From Apostichopus japonicus (taxonomy: Eukaryota > Echinodermata > Holothuroidea > Aspidochirotida > Stichopodidae): a stretch of DNA of 64,000 bases. Positions 12,156 through 23,100 of the stretch are shown piece after piece. Below the pieces are notes generated by a model. The model ran no database searches. It saw only the letters and a list, made by a program, of their open reading frames with translations, and was not told the origin of the DNA. The stretch is taken from NCBI RefSeq assembly GCF_037975245.1, contig NC_092568.1, positions 39,698,631 through 39,762,630 on the forward strand. Direction: 5' to 3'. Position 1 is the stretch's first letter. Every line of letters begins with the position of its first letter. The position numbers and the translations under genes were made by a program.

Positions 12156-12317
12156 CGTGGTATATAGCGTTATTGCGTGCATCATACCACGTTATGTTCA
12201 TAACAGGATTGAATGGCTCGCACACATCACTCATTTGGAAACAGATACAGCATTTCCTCATCATTAACATACTATTAGACCACAAGCGACAAAGAGGGAT
12301 TACCAAGTCTGATATAA
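12156..12317 (-). CDS. Candidate internal exon, phase 1-1, 162 nt (hypothetical)
   Basis: On the minus strand an acceptor (CTTACCTACAG, ending at 12318) is followed by a stop-free stretch and then a donor (CACG then GTAAGACTT, with the exon ending at 12156). The exon is 162 nt, exactly 54 codons, and begins and ends in phase 1. Phase 1-1 exons are common in extracellular modules. The translation includes two adjacent cysteines plus one more, a possible N-glycosylation site (NIT) and the segment NPVMNITWYDARNNAIYHG. The TWY pattern recalls the C strand of Ig-like domains, but this is a weak match and I do not claim a family. No other minus-strand exon was found nearby. It may be a fragment of a gene lying to either side, or chance. 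Confidence 0.35.
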
Positions 12318-12811
12318 CTGTAGGTAAGATTGTGTTGAAAGACATTTTATGATATAACAGTTTTCGAAAGCAATAGTTTCAGACTAAACATATTTAGGAC
12401 ACCTACCTACAGGAAACATCTGCAGAGTGAAACCATTATAATGCATTTCCCAGAAGTATATTTATTACGTTTTTCCGTCGATAATTAGGACTGCATGAAC
12501 TGCTAAATCAATTGCGATGATTATTATTATTAACTTTAACAATGGAAGAAAGACAGAAAATACTAACAAACGCAAGTAAATGCAAAGATCTATCGTAACG
12601 ATGAGTGAGTTACGGTATTCGCGTCTCATTTGATCGTCATTCTCTTTACGTTAACCCTTTACATTACTTGCTTGATTAGTTATAATACCAATATGCAGTC
12701 TAAATATTCCTTGGCACTTCTGTTTATGTTGTTTTCTCAAACCAGTTGCTCCCAAGCGTTAATGTTGCACATTAATGTTTGTATGAGAAACATGCGGCCA
12801 TTTCCCAAAAC
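12318..12811. other. No recognised feature
   Basis: AT-rich sequence. The short + strand frame at 12630-12842 is leucine- and serine-rich at its start but has no support as a gene. Confidence 0.4.
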
Positions 12812-14473
12812 ATCCCTCACCGAAATCCCACATCTGGGCTAGATATATATATCAAGATCTGGGCCAGATCTGGAATTTCAATCTGGGCCAGATCTGCTCC
12901 AGATCTGAAATCTATATCTGGCCAGATACAAAATTGGGCAAATATAACTTTTTATAAAATGAAGTTTAATATGACCCTTATATTGCATCCATATCCGGGC
13001 CATATAAAACTTTATCTGGTTGATAAAAAAAAAAATACAGATAATCCAATTATATCTGGCTTTATATGGCATATCTGGAATAACTGTATGTAAGCCAGTT
13101 ATGTCGATAACTGCACTAGCATTGAGAATTATTTTCCAGCTTGATCAGTAGTTATCCCTGTCCTGGTACGGAGACACATACAGAGAGCAGGACACACGCG
13201 AAATATAAACACAGAACTCAACTGCATTGGAATATAGTAGAAATGTGTGATGTGCATGCACATTACACTATACCTAGCATTATACCTTACCAAAACATTT
13301 GCAAACTGATGTTTAGTACATGTACATTCAAATTTTGGGCCCAGGTAAATCATATTACTTAAATTACTGGCATCACGCGGTACCACTAGTACACTTAAAA
13401 ATAATACTCGAAGGTTCAGTTCTATATTTTCCTGTGGTCCTGTATATGTTGATACCACATTACGTTGTGCTATTCTTTTATTTAATATATTTGCTTTAAT
13501 AAATAAGTTCCAGGAGGGCGATATATGTTCCATTCAGTATCGAAGTTCAGTCCCAAAATATGTTCCTTGTTTCCATCCGTTCAAAAAATGTCTTCCTTAC
13601 TTCTCACTGTTCAGTTCACTATAGAATCCTATGCCAATGTCCTGACATCAAAAGGATACTTTTTACGAATCTCCGTTACCTTTTCTTAATATACCAATCC
13701 TTTTATTAAACTTTCTTCTGCTCTCTACTCCCACCATATCTACACTCCCTTTCCTATCTTACTCCCAGAGTAGCAATACACATATAAAGCCCCTCCTTTG
13801 ACTTAGTGTGCAATGTAAGTGCTTTACCATTGAAAATATATATGCATGTGCAGTACCACAATATAGGTCAATGTAAATCTCTATGAAAGTACACTATGTA
13901 AGAGCATACAGTCTAACATGTATATCCAGTTATATCTGGCTTTAAATGGCAAGATTAAAATTTATCTGCATATCTGGATTGACGCTATATCCAGTTCTAT
14001 CTGGCGTTATATGGCCCGATGAAGGCTTTATCTGCATATCTGGATTGACTCTTTAACCAGTTATATCTGGCTTTATATAGCCAGATCAGCCTTGAGCTGC
14101 ATATCTGGATTGACTCTATATCCAGTTATATCTGGCTTTAAGGGCCAGATAAAACTTTATCTGCATATCTGGATTAACTCTATATCCAGTTATATCTGGA
14201 TTTATAGGGCCAGATAAAATTGTATCTGAATATCTGGATTGACTGTATATCCAGTTATATCTGGCTTCATATGGCCAGATGAACCTTTAGCTGCATATCT
14301 GGATTGAATCTATATCCAGTAATATCTGGCTTTATATAGCCAGATAAAACTATATCTGAATATCTGGATTGACCCTATATCCAGTTATATCTGGTTTGAT
14401 ATGGCCAGATGAAGGCTTTATATGGCCAGATAAAGCCATATATAGAGCTAGATCTGGGATTTCGGTGAGGGAT
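12812..14473. mobile_element. 1.66-kb non-autonomous TIR element with ATATCTGG/CCAGAT subterminal repeats
   Basis: Perfect 19-bp inverted termini ATCCCTCACCGAAATCCCA lie at 12812-12830 and, inverted, at 14455-14473. The left arm (12830-13085) holds ATCTGG / CCAGAT palindromes. The right arm (about 13920-14450) holds about seven tandem ~60-bp units, each with ATATCTGGCTTTATATGGCC, CAGATAAA and ATCTGCATATCTGGATTGAC-like segments. The core (about 13090-13915) is unique, with no transposase frame; a 134-codon minus-strand frame at 13129-13533 is unrecognised. No target duplication longer than AT is visible. The architecture (TIRs, palindromic subterminal repeats, unique core) matches the element at 4274-6215, although the sequences differ. 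Confidence 0.85.
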
Positions 14474-15309
14474 AGTATGTACAACATAGAATATATCATC
14501 AGTCCCATAAAATTGATCAGAAGGAGAGTCTGCATTCGTGATGACGTTTCGCCAGCTATTTTGAAACACATGTCCATTATCATGTCAAGTCTACCCAAGG
14601 TAATAAAGTATTAAATAACTAAACAGGGAGCGCTTTCCATGACAGTAGATCGGAGCCTTGCATACCCCTATGCGAACAAGTATATTGAAAATACTTCGCG
14701 ATACTTGTCTTTATAATTTTCATGGAAAACATTTCATAACTTCTGGTCATTTGCCAATCATCAATCTCCCCATCTCCATCCAATGTACTGTGCATTTCCC
14801 ATAAATGTTTGGCAACTGGTCATGGATATATTAAATAGTCTTTAACATCCCGTCCCTCTCAAACATTTCGCACATTGAAGCCCACCTTGATCTGAGATAA
14901 ATTTTAACAAATTCTGATATGTATTTTAAGCATTTTTTGTGTAGAATTGCTGTAATAGGAACCCTTACCTTATCAATAAAGAAGTATAATCAAATATAAC
15001 CATTCAGCAAATTTGAAAAATTGTATGTATGAACACTAGCAGTATTCTAGTCATTGTAAACACTACATGCCCAAGATTATGCGGTGCAACAATTATGAAT
15101 TAGATAAACACAGTCAGAGAATAAAATAACTAAGAGATGGCTTGGAAAACAAAAAAACACTGAGCTAAAGATATAAATAATTTGCTTGCCTACATGTAAG
15201 TTTCTGAAATTATATCATCAAAACCTGACGTGTTGGTAAATTTACCTTTACCTACAAGTTAACCGGAACTAGCTGTCGTGTGAGCCATTTGTGCAAACAA
15301 TATCACCAT
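14474..15309. other. No recognised feature
   Basis: AT-rich sequence between the TIR element and the satellite. No exon with both splice signals was identified. Confidence 0.4.
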
Positions 15310-15312
15310 CAC

Positions 15313-15605
15313 CATCCATCCATTCTCAATCTCTATATCCATCCATCCATTCTCAATCTCTATATCCATCCATCCATTCTCAATCTCTGTATCCATCCAT
15401 CCATTCTCAATCTCTATATCCATCCATCCATTCTCAATCTCTATATCCATCCATCCATTCTCAATCTCTATATCCATCCATCCATTCTCAATCTCTATAT
15501 CCATCCATCCATTCTCAATCTCTAATCCATCCATCCATTCTCAATCTCTGTATCCATCCATCCATTCTCAATCTCTGTATCCATCCATCCATTCTCAATC
15601 TCTAT
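15313..15605. repeat. 27-bp minisatellite, about 11 copies
   Basis: Tandem copies of a unit made of CCATCCATCCATT, CTCAATCTCT and a linker ATAT, GTAT or AT. Copies are nearly identical and differ mainly in the linker. This minisatellite probably grew from the adjoining CCAT microsatellite. Its translations on both strands are periodic and are not genes. Confidence 0.95.
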
Positions 15606-16105
15606 ATCCATCCATATATCCATCCATATATCCATCCATATATCCATCCATATATCCATCCATATATCCATCCATATATCCATCCATATATCCATCCATA
15701 TATCCATCCATATATCCATCCATCCATCCATCCATCCATCCATCCATCCATCCATCCATCCATCCATCCATCCATCCATCCATCCATCCATCCATCCATC
15801 CATCCATCCATCCATCCATCCATCCATCCATCCATCCATCCATCCATCCATCCATCCATCCATCCATCCATCCATCCATCCATCCATCCATCCATCCATC
15901 CATCCATCCATCCATCCATCCATCCATCCATCCATCCATCCATCCATCCATCCATCCATCCATCCATCCATCCATCCATCCATCCATCCATCCATCCATC
16001 CATCCATCCATCCATCCATCCATCCATCCATCCATCCATCCATCCATCCATCTATCCATCTATCCATCCATCTATCCATCTATCCATATATCCATCCATT
16101 ATATA

Positions 16106-16150
<45 letters not shown>

Positions 16151-16190
16151 ATATATATATATATATATATCTATACATATAGAAAAATAT
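15600..16190. repeat. Compound satellite: (ATATCCATCC)n, (ATCC)n, (AT)n
   Basis: About ten ATATCCATCC decamers run from 15603 to 15718. Pure (ATCC/CCAT)n of about 330 bp follows to roughly 16050, then a TATCCATC-interrupted zone to 16100 and an AT run to about 16190. The 329-codon + strand frame at 15291-16280 and the W-M-D-G minus-strand frames are products of the repeat (4 bp x 3 gives a four-residue period) and are not called as genes. Confidence 0.97.
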
Positions 16191-17405
16191 ATAACAAAAT
16201 TTAAGGATATGACTAAAAACGCGAGTGATCACTGTCCTAAAGAAATGAGCAGACGGAAGGGGCAAGAAGTCACGTTCTAAACATCTAGTTGTCCTTGTTG
16301 TCTCATTTCTACAAGACAACTTCCCTCCAATACCGAGTTGGTTATAGGTTTTTGCTGTGCCGTACACTAACAACGGTATAATATTACTCCGTTTTTCAAC
16401 TCAAAAACGTGATAAAAAGTGTTGTGTCAAAATACGAATACACTTAGCGTGGCCAAACATTATCTAGATTATTTCTTGAGGCATTTTCTACATGCCACCT
16501 TGTTTGCGCTATTTGCTTACATGATTTTCACTGGACAAAAGTTGCGAAGGGAAGATAGATGCTTTGTAATCCGTTAACTTCCATTGTGTAAAATATCGCT
16601 TTCATTTAGTGTGTTTAGTTAGCGTTCGCAACAGTGTTTCTCATCAGGGTTCCATGAGCAGTTTGCAACCGTGTTATAAAAACGTAAACATATTGCGACT
16701 GCACTTAAAATTTGTTAAGCATTGTCCTATTTTCGTGTCCAAATGCAAACAAACTACATTATCGAAATTTGCTTACTGGTGGCCTTACTTAAGTTCGAAA
16801 ATCGTTGTTCCCAGCATAACGTGACTGTGCACACATCATAACGTTAAGGCCTTCTTCGTCACAATTCACATCAGAGAAATTTTCTGACATTTCATGTGCT
16901 GATTAAAGATAGATAGAAGCCATTGCATATTTTCTTCAAGTTCTTATTTTTTTTATTAAATGAACAATCAAATCCCAAACCACATTGGTGTGCATCTGCC
17001 TGATTAATAGATGCGGTAGTTCTACACCGGAAATGACTTGATGTGAAAGAAATGTGAAAGCACTCCTATATGCTCGATGAATCAATTCTTTCGGTAGTTT
17101 GTTAACCAGTCAGGGTTACATCAGCATGTTGCCCGATGAGTTTGCGCATATATAATTTATATCAAGCTTGACATGCTTTCTAATGGTTAATTTTTTTGCG
17201 ATGTTCAGTTAGTATTGTGTTTAGGCCTCAGATGGGAGCAACAAAGGTAAAACGAAAACATTAGTAGAAACCAAACAATATGTCGAAAGCTTGAATATGG
17301 TTTATATTGACATCGAATTACAACTTTCCACAATAATTTACTTCATACTACATGATTTAAGTCGTTCATGTTGACATATTACCACTGCAAATTCTGATTT
17401 TTCAG
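16191..17405. other. No recognised exon; possible upstream/5' region of the microexon gene
   Basis: The candidate start-codon exon at 17406 has a 3' splice site, so a non-coding first exon and promoter would be expected further left, but no convincing exon or promoter can be picked out. Several AAGGTAA donor-like strings occur without matching features. Confidence 0.3.
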
Positions 17406-17435
17406 TTAATCCGCCTTCAAAATGAGTGGAAACAG
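17406..17435 (+). CDS. Candidate start-codon exon of the microexon-array gene (30 nt)
   Basis: An acceptor (CTGATTTTTCAG, ending at 17405) and a consensus donor (CAG then GTAAGTATT, from 17436) flank a 30-nt exon. It contains an ATG at 17422-17424 in a favourable context (CAAAATGA). Coding would be M-S-G-N plus two bases (AG), so the exon ends in phase 2, and the first 16 nt would be 5' UTR. It lies about 1.5 kb upstream of the next candidate exon and 1.8 kb upstream of the first 3-nt microexon, on the same strand. Splice signals are strong on the donor side and moderate on the acceptor side. Membership in the same transcript as the array is inferred from strand, order and phase only. Confidence 0.5.
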
Positions 17436-18942
17436 GTAAGTATTGGCGCCACACACAAAGTAGTAGGAGGTGTATTTTCAAGTTTAAGATTAATGTCCAT
17501 AGTTATAGAGGTCTAATAAACTACTTAGTAAAACCAATACATATATAACTAAAATATAAGGTAACATTAATTATATTATGTTGTAGGTTGAGTCCTTATT
17601 TCACGTCCAATGCAATTGTGTATACCGATGGGTAGCATAAATCGTCTTAATCGATTCATTGTTTTCGTTTGAGCGCCTGTTTACATCCAATTTCCATTAT
17701 AAATATTCTATCCATTGGCTGAATAAATATCTATTTATCTGTAATGTGGACGCAATAAGGTGCACGTGTGAAGTAAGAATTCTCCCGGCAAACGCTTACA
17801 TAGAGGATTGGTAATGAATAGAAAAAGGAGAAAAAGAAATGGATCTTGCCCCTAAGTTATTGGTTGTCCTGAATACAATAAGAAGGAAACAAGAGAGTAT
17901 AAGGTAATTCCGGGTGGTATCTCTTATCTTAATTTAAGCGCATGTATTTCATGTAGAAGGTCAAATCTAAGTCTTTTGAACAATATGTGCTTGCTTTAAA
18001 TGATATTCAATAAAGTCTCTCATCAATAGCTGCGTCTGATTGCACATAAAATATTCCAAACAAGCAACTTAAAAATATCTTTGGTCATAGTTAGAAAAAG
18101 AGCCTCTGTAATTAACAAACTGGTTAGCGCACGTGCGATTAGTATTGCTTCTTCGGTAAAACAGGCTTACTTTGATTTGAGCGCTTAATATAATGCGCTT
18201 ACTGTTGGATCACCACTGCAGGGAGATTTACGTGAAATATTAAACGCTTACTGAAAATGTAGGTGAAGATAGGAATCAGAACTGTTTTTATTAGAAGAAT
18301 AATCCAGGTCGAAATTTCTATCTGATATGTTAAAGAGGAACATATTCCAAGCATTCTGGTGAAATCTGCATTCAATTCCAATGAACCGCTTTTGAGATAT
18401 TGACAGTTGAATTTGCCCCCTAATAAATAATGTTATGTTTTCATTCAAAATATACCTCTAATTTTATACTCCACAATTGGATGCATCCATAATGTGAATG
18501 TTCCATAGGTATTGGTATGTTTTTAAACTTCACATCCCCTTTAGACAAACTAGTAACCCACTCCAATCCAATCCAAGGTTCAAATAAATAGACTGAAAAT
18601 AAAGAAAAAAACAAAACATTATTTGTCAGTTTGCAACTATGACATCACACCTGTTTGCTTCAAGTTCACTTTTGGTAGAATATCAAATAACTTCAACTGT
18701 CAATATCTCAAAAACGGTACATAGGTATAAATGCAAATATCACTTGAATGCTTAGATTATGTTCCCATTAAAATACCAAAACGAAAGTTTGACCTGGACT
18801 ACATTACAAGTTTTTCCATTACAGTACAGAATGTAATTGTTTGAAGGAACATTGGTACGGGAAAGAAAAGTCTGGGTTTAGCCCAGCACCTGTATCAAGT
18901 ATGTTAAACATTTTATTTCTTATTCTTCATCCCTACTTGCAG
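17436..18942 (+). other. Predicted intron between the two leading exons
   Basis: A 1507-nt stretch with no recognised repeat unit of the array. Another donor-like string (ATAAGGTAATT, about 17900) lacks a convincing acceptor. Nothing else is recognised. Confidence 0.4.
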
Positions 18943-18964
18943 CAATGAATTTTTCACATTAAAT
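18943..18964 (+). CDS. Candidate second coding exon (22 nt), restores phase 0
   Basis: A very good acceptor (pyrimidine-rich tract ending CCCTACTTGCAG at 18942) is followed by 22 nt and a donor GTGAGT at 18965. Entering in phase 2 from the ATG exon, the first base completes AGC (Ser) and the rest reads N-E-F-F-T-L-N, ending exactly in phase 0. The exon lies about 300 nt before the first 3-nt microexon at 19269, and the first array-type intron sequence starts soon after it. Caution: part of this segment (TTTTCACATTAAATGTGAG) loosely resembles a piece found inside array introns (TTTCACATTAGAGGGTGAG), so it could be an array relic rather than a real exon. Confidence 0.4.
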
Positions 18965-19079
18965 GTGAGTTGCATCAATTTTTCCCAAGTTGTTTCATAC
19001 TCTTATTAGTCAGAGCTGCAGTCGAGTTAAAAACATACGAGCCCAAGTTTGTGTGGGGTCCCAAAGCATTGACCAAAAT

Positions 19080-19330
19080 TTTGATCTGTTCTAAATTTTA
19101 TTGTTGAGGGTGAGGGTAAGAGTCAAAACCAGTGGAACAGCCAAGGAAAGCTGTTTGTTTCAATTATAGTAAACATACATTAAAAGTCACCAGGTTTGTG
19201 CTTTACTGTTTTTCTCTTTTGTATATTAATTCGTTCTTTCTTCTTTCCATCTGTTCGTTTCTTTGCAGCCGGTAAGTATATATCATGCTTAACGTTCGTA
19301 GAACAGTGTTATTATATATTAACACGAGGG
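19080..19330 (+). CDS. First array unit; microexon CCG (19269-19271)
   Basis: The unit starts with GAGGGTGAGGGTAAGAGTCA at about 19106 and the shared AGCCAAGGAAAGCTGTTTGT block. The pyrimidine tract and GTTTCTTTGCAG end at 19268, the triplet CCG (Pro in phase 0) is 19269-19271, and the donor GTAAGTATA starts at 19272. CCG differs from the common TCG by one base. This is the leftmost microexon I can find. Confidence 0.6.
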
Positions 19331-19359
19331 AATCAATTCCTGTTAATTTCTTTATTATT

Positions 19360-19690
19360 GTTTCTGGCTCAAACATATAGGGTTGTATTGGAAATTCGAA
19401 ATCCTCACCCTTTCCCCATTCATGTCCCTTTCAGACAATGGGATTTTATCAGATACTGAGCGGTCTGTTTCAATCGCGAGAGGAAAATACGGCACTGCCA
19501 TGGCTGTCTAATTTCGTGTTGTGTGTTTCAATGCTGCGCAGCAGTGTTACCTTTGGACCGATCTGCACTGCAAAACTGCACGTCTTCAAATGTGCATAGG
19601 AAAGGACAATGCAATTAATGACACAAAAAGTGACTTCAGATACCGCGAAATGTTAGAATTGATTCTATTGTAGTAGCGGAATCCTTCATC
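19360..19690 (-). pseudogene. Decayed minus-strand coding fragment, copy 1
   Basis: This stretch matches the fragment at 31090-31400 but carries more damage. On the minus strand, IPLSERDMNGER corresponds to IPLSETDVDGER of the other copy, with stops on both sides. It interrupts the intron after the first microexon. The parent family is uncertain; see the entry for the better copy. Confidence 0.5.
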
Positions 19691-19703
19691 TACGAGTCAG
19701 GAC

Positions 19704-20008
19704 AGTGGCGGAGCGTCCGTATGGTCAGGGTTGGATGTCCCCCCCCCCCGGCAGACTCAACTGGACTACTGGCGCCGTTTTCAGCTTTTTACCACTTTTT
19801 ACTTATTCGCGATAATTGGCTCTCATCTACCTATTGACATTTGTCACATTTTGTTGATGTAATTTTCTGACAAAATGGCAATGACACCTATTTATTCTTC
19901 GTTTATCTGCAAATAAGCAAGGTCCGGAAAGGGTCATTTCCGGCGATCTAGAGAGTATCTTTAGTCAAAATATGTCTGTACGCTCCGTGCCAACCTGGTG
20001 GCGCTCCG
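19704..20008. mobile_element. ~300-bp inserted element with GCGGAGCG ends
   Basis: The intron block GAGTCAGGATTGGCCTTAGG, intact in many other units, is interrupted here after GAGTCAGGA. The insert starts CAGTGGCGGAGCGTCCGTAT, carries a C11 run at 19740-19750 and ends GGTGGCGCTCCGCTTAG, so the ends share an inverted GCGGAGCG core. It could be a MITE or a SINE. No clear target duplication was seen. Confidence 0.55.
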
Positions 20009-20179
20009 CTTAGATAGTGTCAAAAGCGCCCCTATGACTAGACTTTGTTATCACGTGTCGAAATACCTTAAACGACAGTTTATATGTTTCATTGCCTATC
20101 TCCCGTTCAAAGAGAACCACCAGGGAAATTACTTCCCTGTTATTTCTTTCTTTGTTATCAACGATGCCAATCAAGTATT

Positions 20180-23100
20180 ATAATTTTCACATAGATGATG
20201 AGGTGGAAAAGCCAAGGAAAACTGTTTGTTTAAATTAAAATAAAACGACATTTAAAAGTTACTGTGTCTGTGTTTTACTGCTTTTCTCTATTGTATAATA
20301 ATTGATTTTTTCTTCTTTCAATCTGTTACTTTCTTTGCAGTCGGTAAGTATTTAACATGCTTAACGTTCGTACAACAGTGTTATTCTATATTAGCATGAG
20401 GAAATTAATTCCTGCTAATTCTTCATTAGTATTTACCATTGACAGTGCAATTTTTCTTCTATAGGACCCCACTGGAAATGAGACAACGTTCTATTAGCCA
20501 AATGAGTTTAGCTTCTGTTACTCTTTTTGTTTGTATATTCATTTCCGTCCTATTTGTCTATTATGTCTTTGTAATATTTTTGTATTTTGAATAATCTGAG
20601 TGCAAATAAAACATACAAAGAAACAATCGTACACAATTTGAATACAATTTTGGAATTTCCACAGCATTCGTAAAGCACACATTAATACAATAACATGTTT
20701 ATCGATTATTTATGGCAATGTCAAAAATGATAGAGCGATTGTTGTAATTAATTTGTAACATTAACCTTTAACCATTGATGATATGAGCTAGTGAGGTGAT
20801 GAGCAAAAACAGGGACAATTCTTTTGTCAGCTATAGGAGACCTTACATTTTGAACCCCCTGTGTTTGTGTTTTTACTATTGGTTCCACATGATATAACGT
20901 TGGTTATTTTCTTTCATCTATTCCTTTCTTATAAGGAGGTAAGTGTGTAACAAAATTAAAGTTAGGTTTAATTCCCTGTTAATTGTTTGTTTTTTCAACG
21001 ATGAAAATCAAATATTACGATTTCACATTTGAGGGTGAGGAAAAGATCCAAATCTAGGAGAAAAGCCAAGGAAAAATGTTTGTTTCAAATATAGTAATCT
21101 GACATTTTAAAGTCACCGTGTATGTGGTTTTACTGTTTCTTCTCTCATAAATATGAATACGTTCTTTTCTTCTTTATATCTGTTCGTATCTTTGCAGTCG
21201 GTAAGTAGTTTGCATGATTATCGTTTAGAACTGTTATTAATTATTAGGGAAATCGAAGGAAATCAATTCCTGTTAATTCTTTATTTTCGTACACAACTTG
21301 AATAAAATATTATAATTTTCACAGCATTCGTAAAGAATATTAATATTTTTATATAATAACATGTTTATCGACTACATAAATGGCTATGTCAATGAAGCTA
21401 GAATGATTGTTTTGAACTGAATTCTTCTCTTTCATATTTAACTATTAAAAATATGAGCTATTGATGTGATGAGCAAAAAAAAAACAGTGTTAAGCAATGT
21501 CAATCAAACATTATAATTTTCACAACTTTAGAAATGCGAAAATTAATTCAATAATTTATTTATCGATTACATGGATCGTAACTCCAATGAAGATAGAACA
21601 ACTGTTTTTAAATGAATTTTTACCTCCCGCATTAATCATTGATGTTATGCTGTATTGAAAAGAAATTACAAGGGAAACTATTTGTTTAAAATATACTTAC
21701 ATTGACATGTTAAAGTTACTGTGTCTGTGTTTTACTGTTTTTCTCGTTTGAATAATAATTTGTTCTTTCTTCTTTTCATCTGTCCCTTTCTTTGCAGTCG
21801 GTAAGTATGTATCATGCTTAAAGTTTGTACAACAGTGTTATTATATATTAGCACGGGGGAAATCAATTTCTGTCAATCCTTTATATTTGTACACAATTTG
21901 AATAAAATATTAGAATTCTCACAGCATTCGTAAAGCACAGTTTAGTACAATAAAATGTTTATCGATTATTTATGGCAATGTCAATAAAGATAGAACGATT
22001 GTGGTAATTAATTTGTAATTTTAACCTTTAACCATCGATTAATGTTATGTATATTTTAATACCGGAAACCTTCATGAACGCGTCAGGATTGGCCTTAGGT
22101 GTTTAAAATATGACAAGAATTTTGTGATCACATGTCGCCAGACCTTTAACGATGGTAGATATGTTTCATTACCTAACCTTCGTTCAAAGAAAACCACCAG
22201 GGAAATCACTTCCCTGTTAATTCTTTTTATTTTATCAACAATGGCAATCAAATATTATTATTTAACATGATGGTGAGGTTTAGAGCCAAACCTAGTGGAA
22301 AAGCCAAGGAAACCTGTTTATTTCAATTACAGTAAACTGACATTTTAGAGTCCCCGTGTTTGTGGTATTACTGTTTCTTCTCTAATAAATATCAATACGT
22401 TCTTTTCTTCTTTCCATATGTTCGTTTCTTTAAGTCGGTAAGTAGTTATCATGATTATCGTGTTAAGAACTGTTATTATCTATTAGGGAAATCAAGGGAA
22501 TCAATTCATGTTTATTCTTTATTTTCATACACAACTTGAATCAAATTTTTTAATTTTCACATTGATGGTGAGGTGAGGGCCAAAACCAGTGGAAAAGCAA
22601 AGGAAAACTATGTTTTAATTTAAATTAACTGACATTTTAAAGTTATTTCTTTTGTGTTGAACTGCTTTTCACTATTGTATAATAGTTCGTTCTTTCTTCT
22701 TTCTATCTGTTCCTTTCTTTGCAGTGGGTTAGTAGTAATCATACTTAACTTTTGTAGTACAGTGTTATAATATATTATCACGATGGAAATCAATTCCTGC
22801 TAATTCTTCATTAGTATTTACCATTGAAAGTGCAATTTTTCTTCGATAGAGCCCCATTGGAAATGGGGCAACGTTCTATTAGCCAAATGGGTTTAGCTCC
22901 TGTTACTCTTTTTGTTTTGTTTTCATTTCCCTTCTATTTGTCTATTATGTTTTCGTAATATTCTTGTATGTTGAATAATCTGGTTGCGAATAAAACATAT
23001 AAAGAAACAAATCGTGCACAATTTGAATACAATTTGGGAATTTCCACAGCATTCGTAAACCACAGTTTAATACAACAACATGTTTATCGATTATTTTTGT

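Noticed and set aside
15291-16280. 329-codon + strand frame and long minus-strand frames of W-M-D-G type
   Set aside because: They are translations of the CCAT satellite in all frames; no start context, splice signals or non-repeat sequence supports them.
17895-17910. Donor-like ATAAGGTAATT after an A-rich open stretch
   Set aside because: No good acceptor upstream; including it would also break the phase between the two leading exons.
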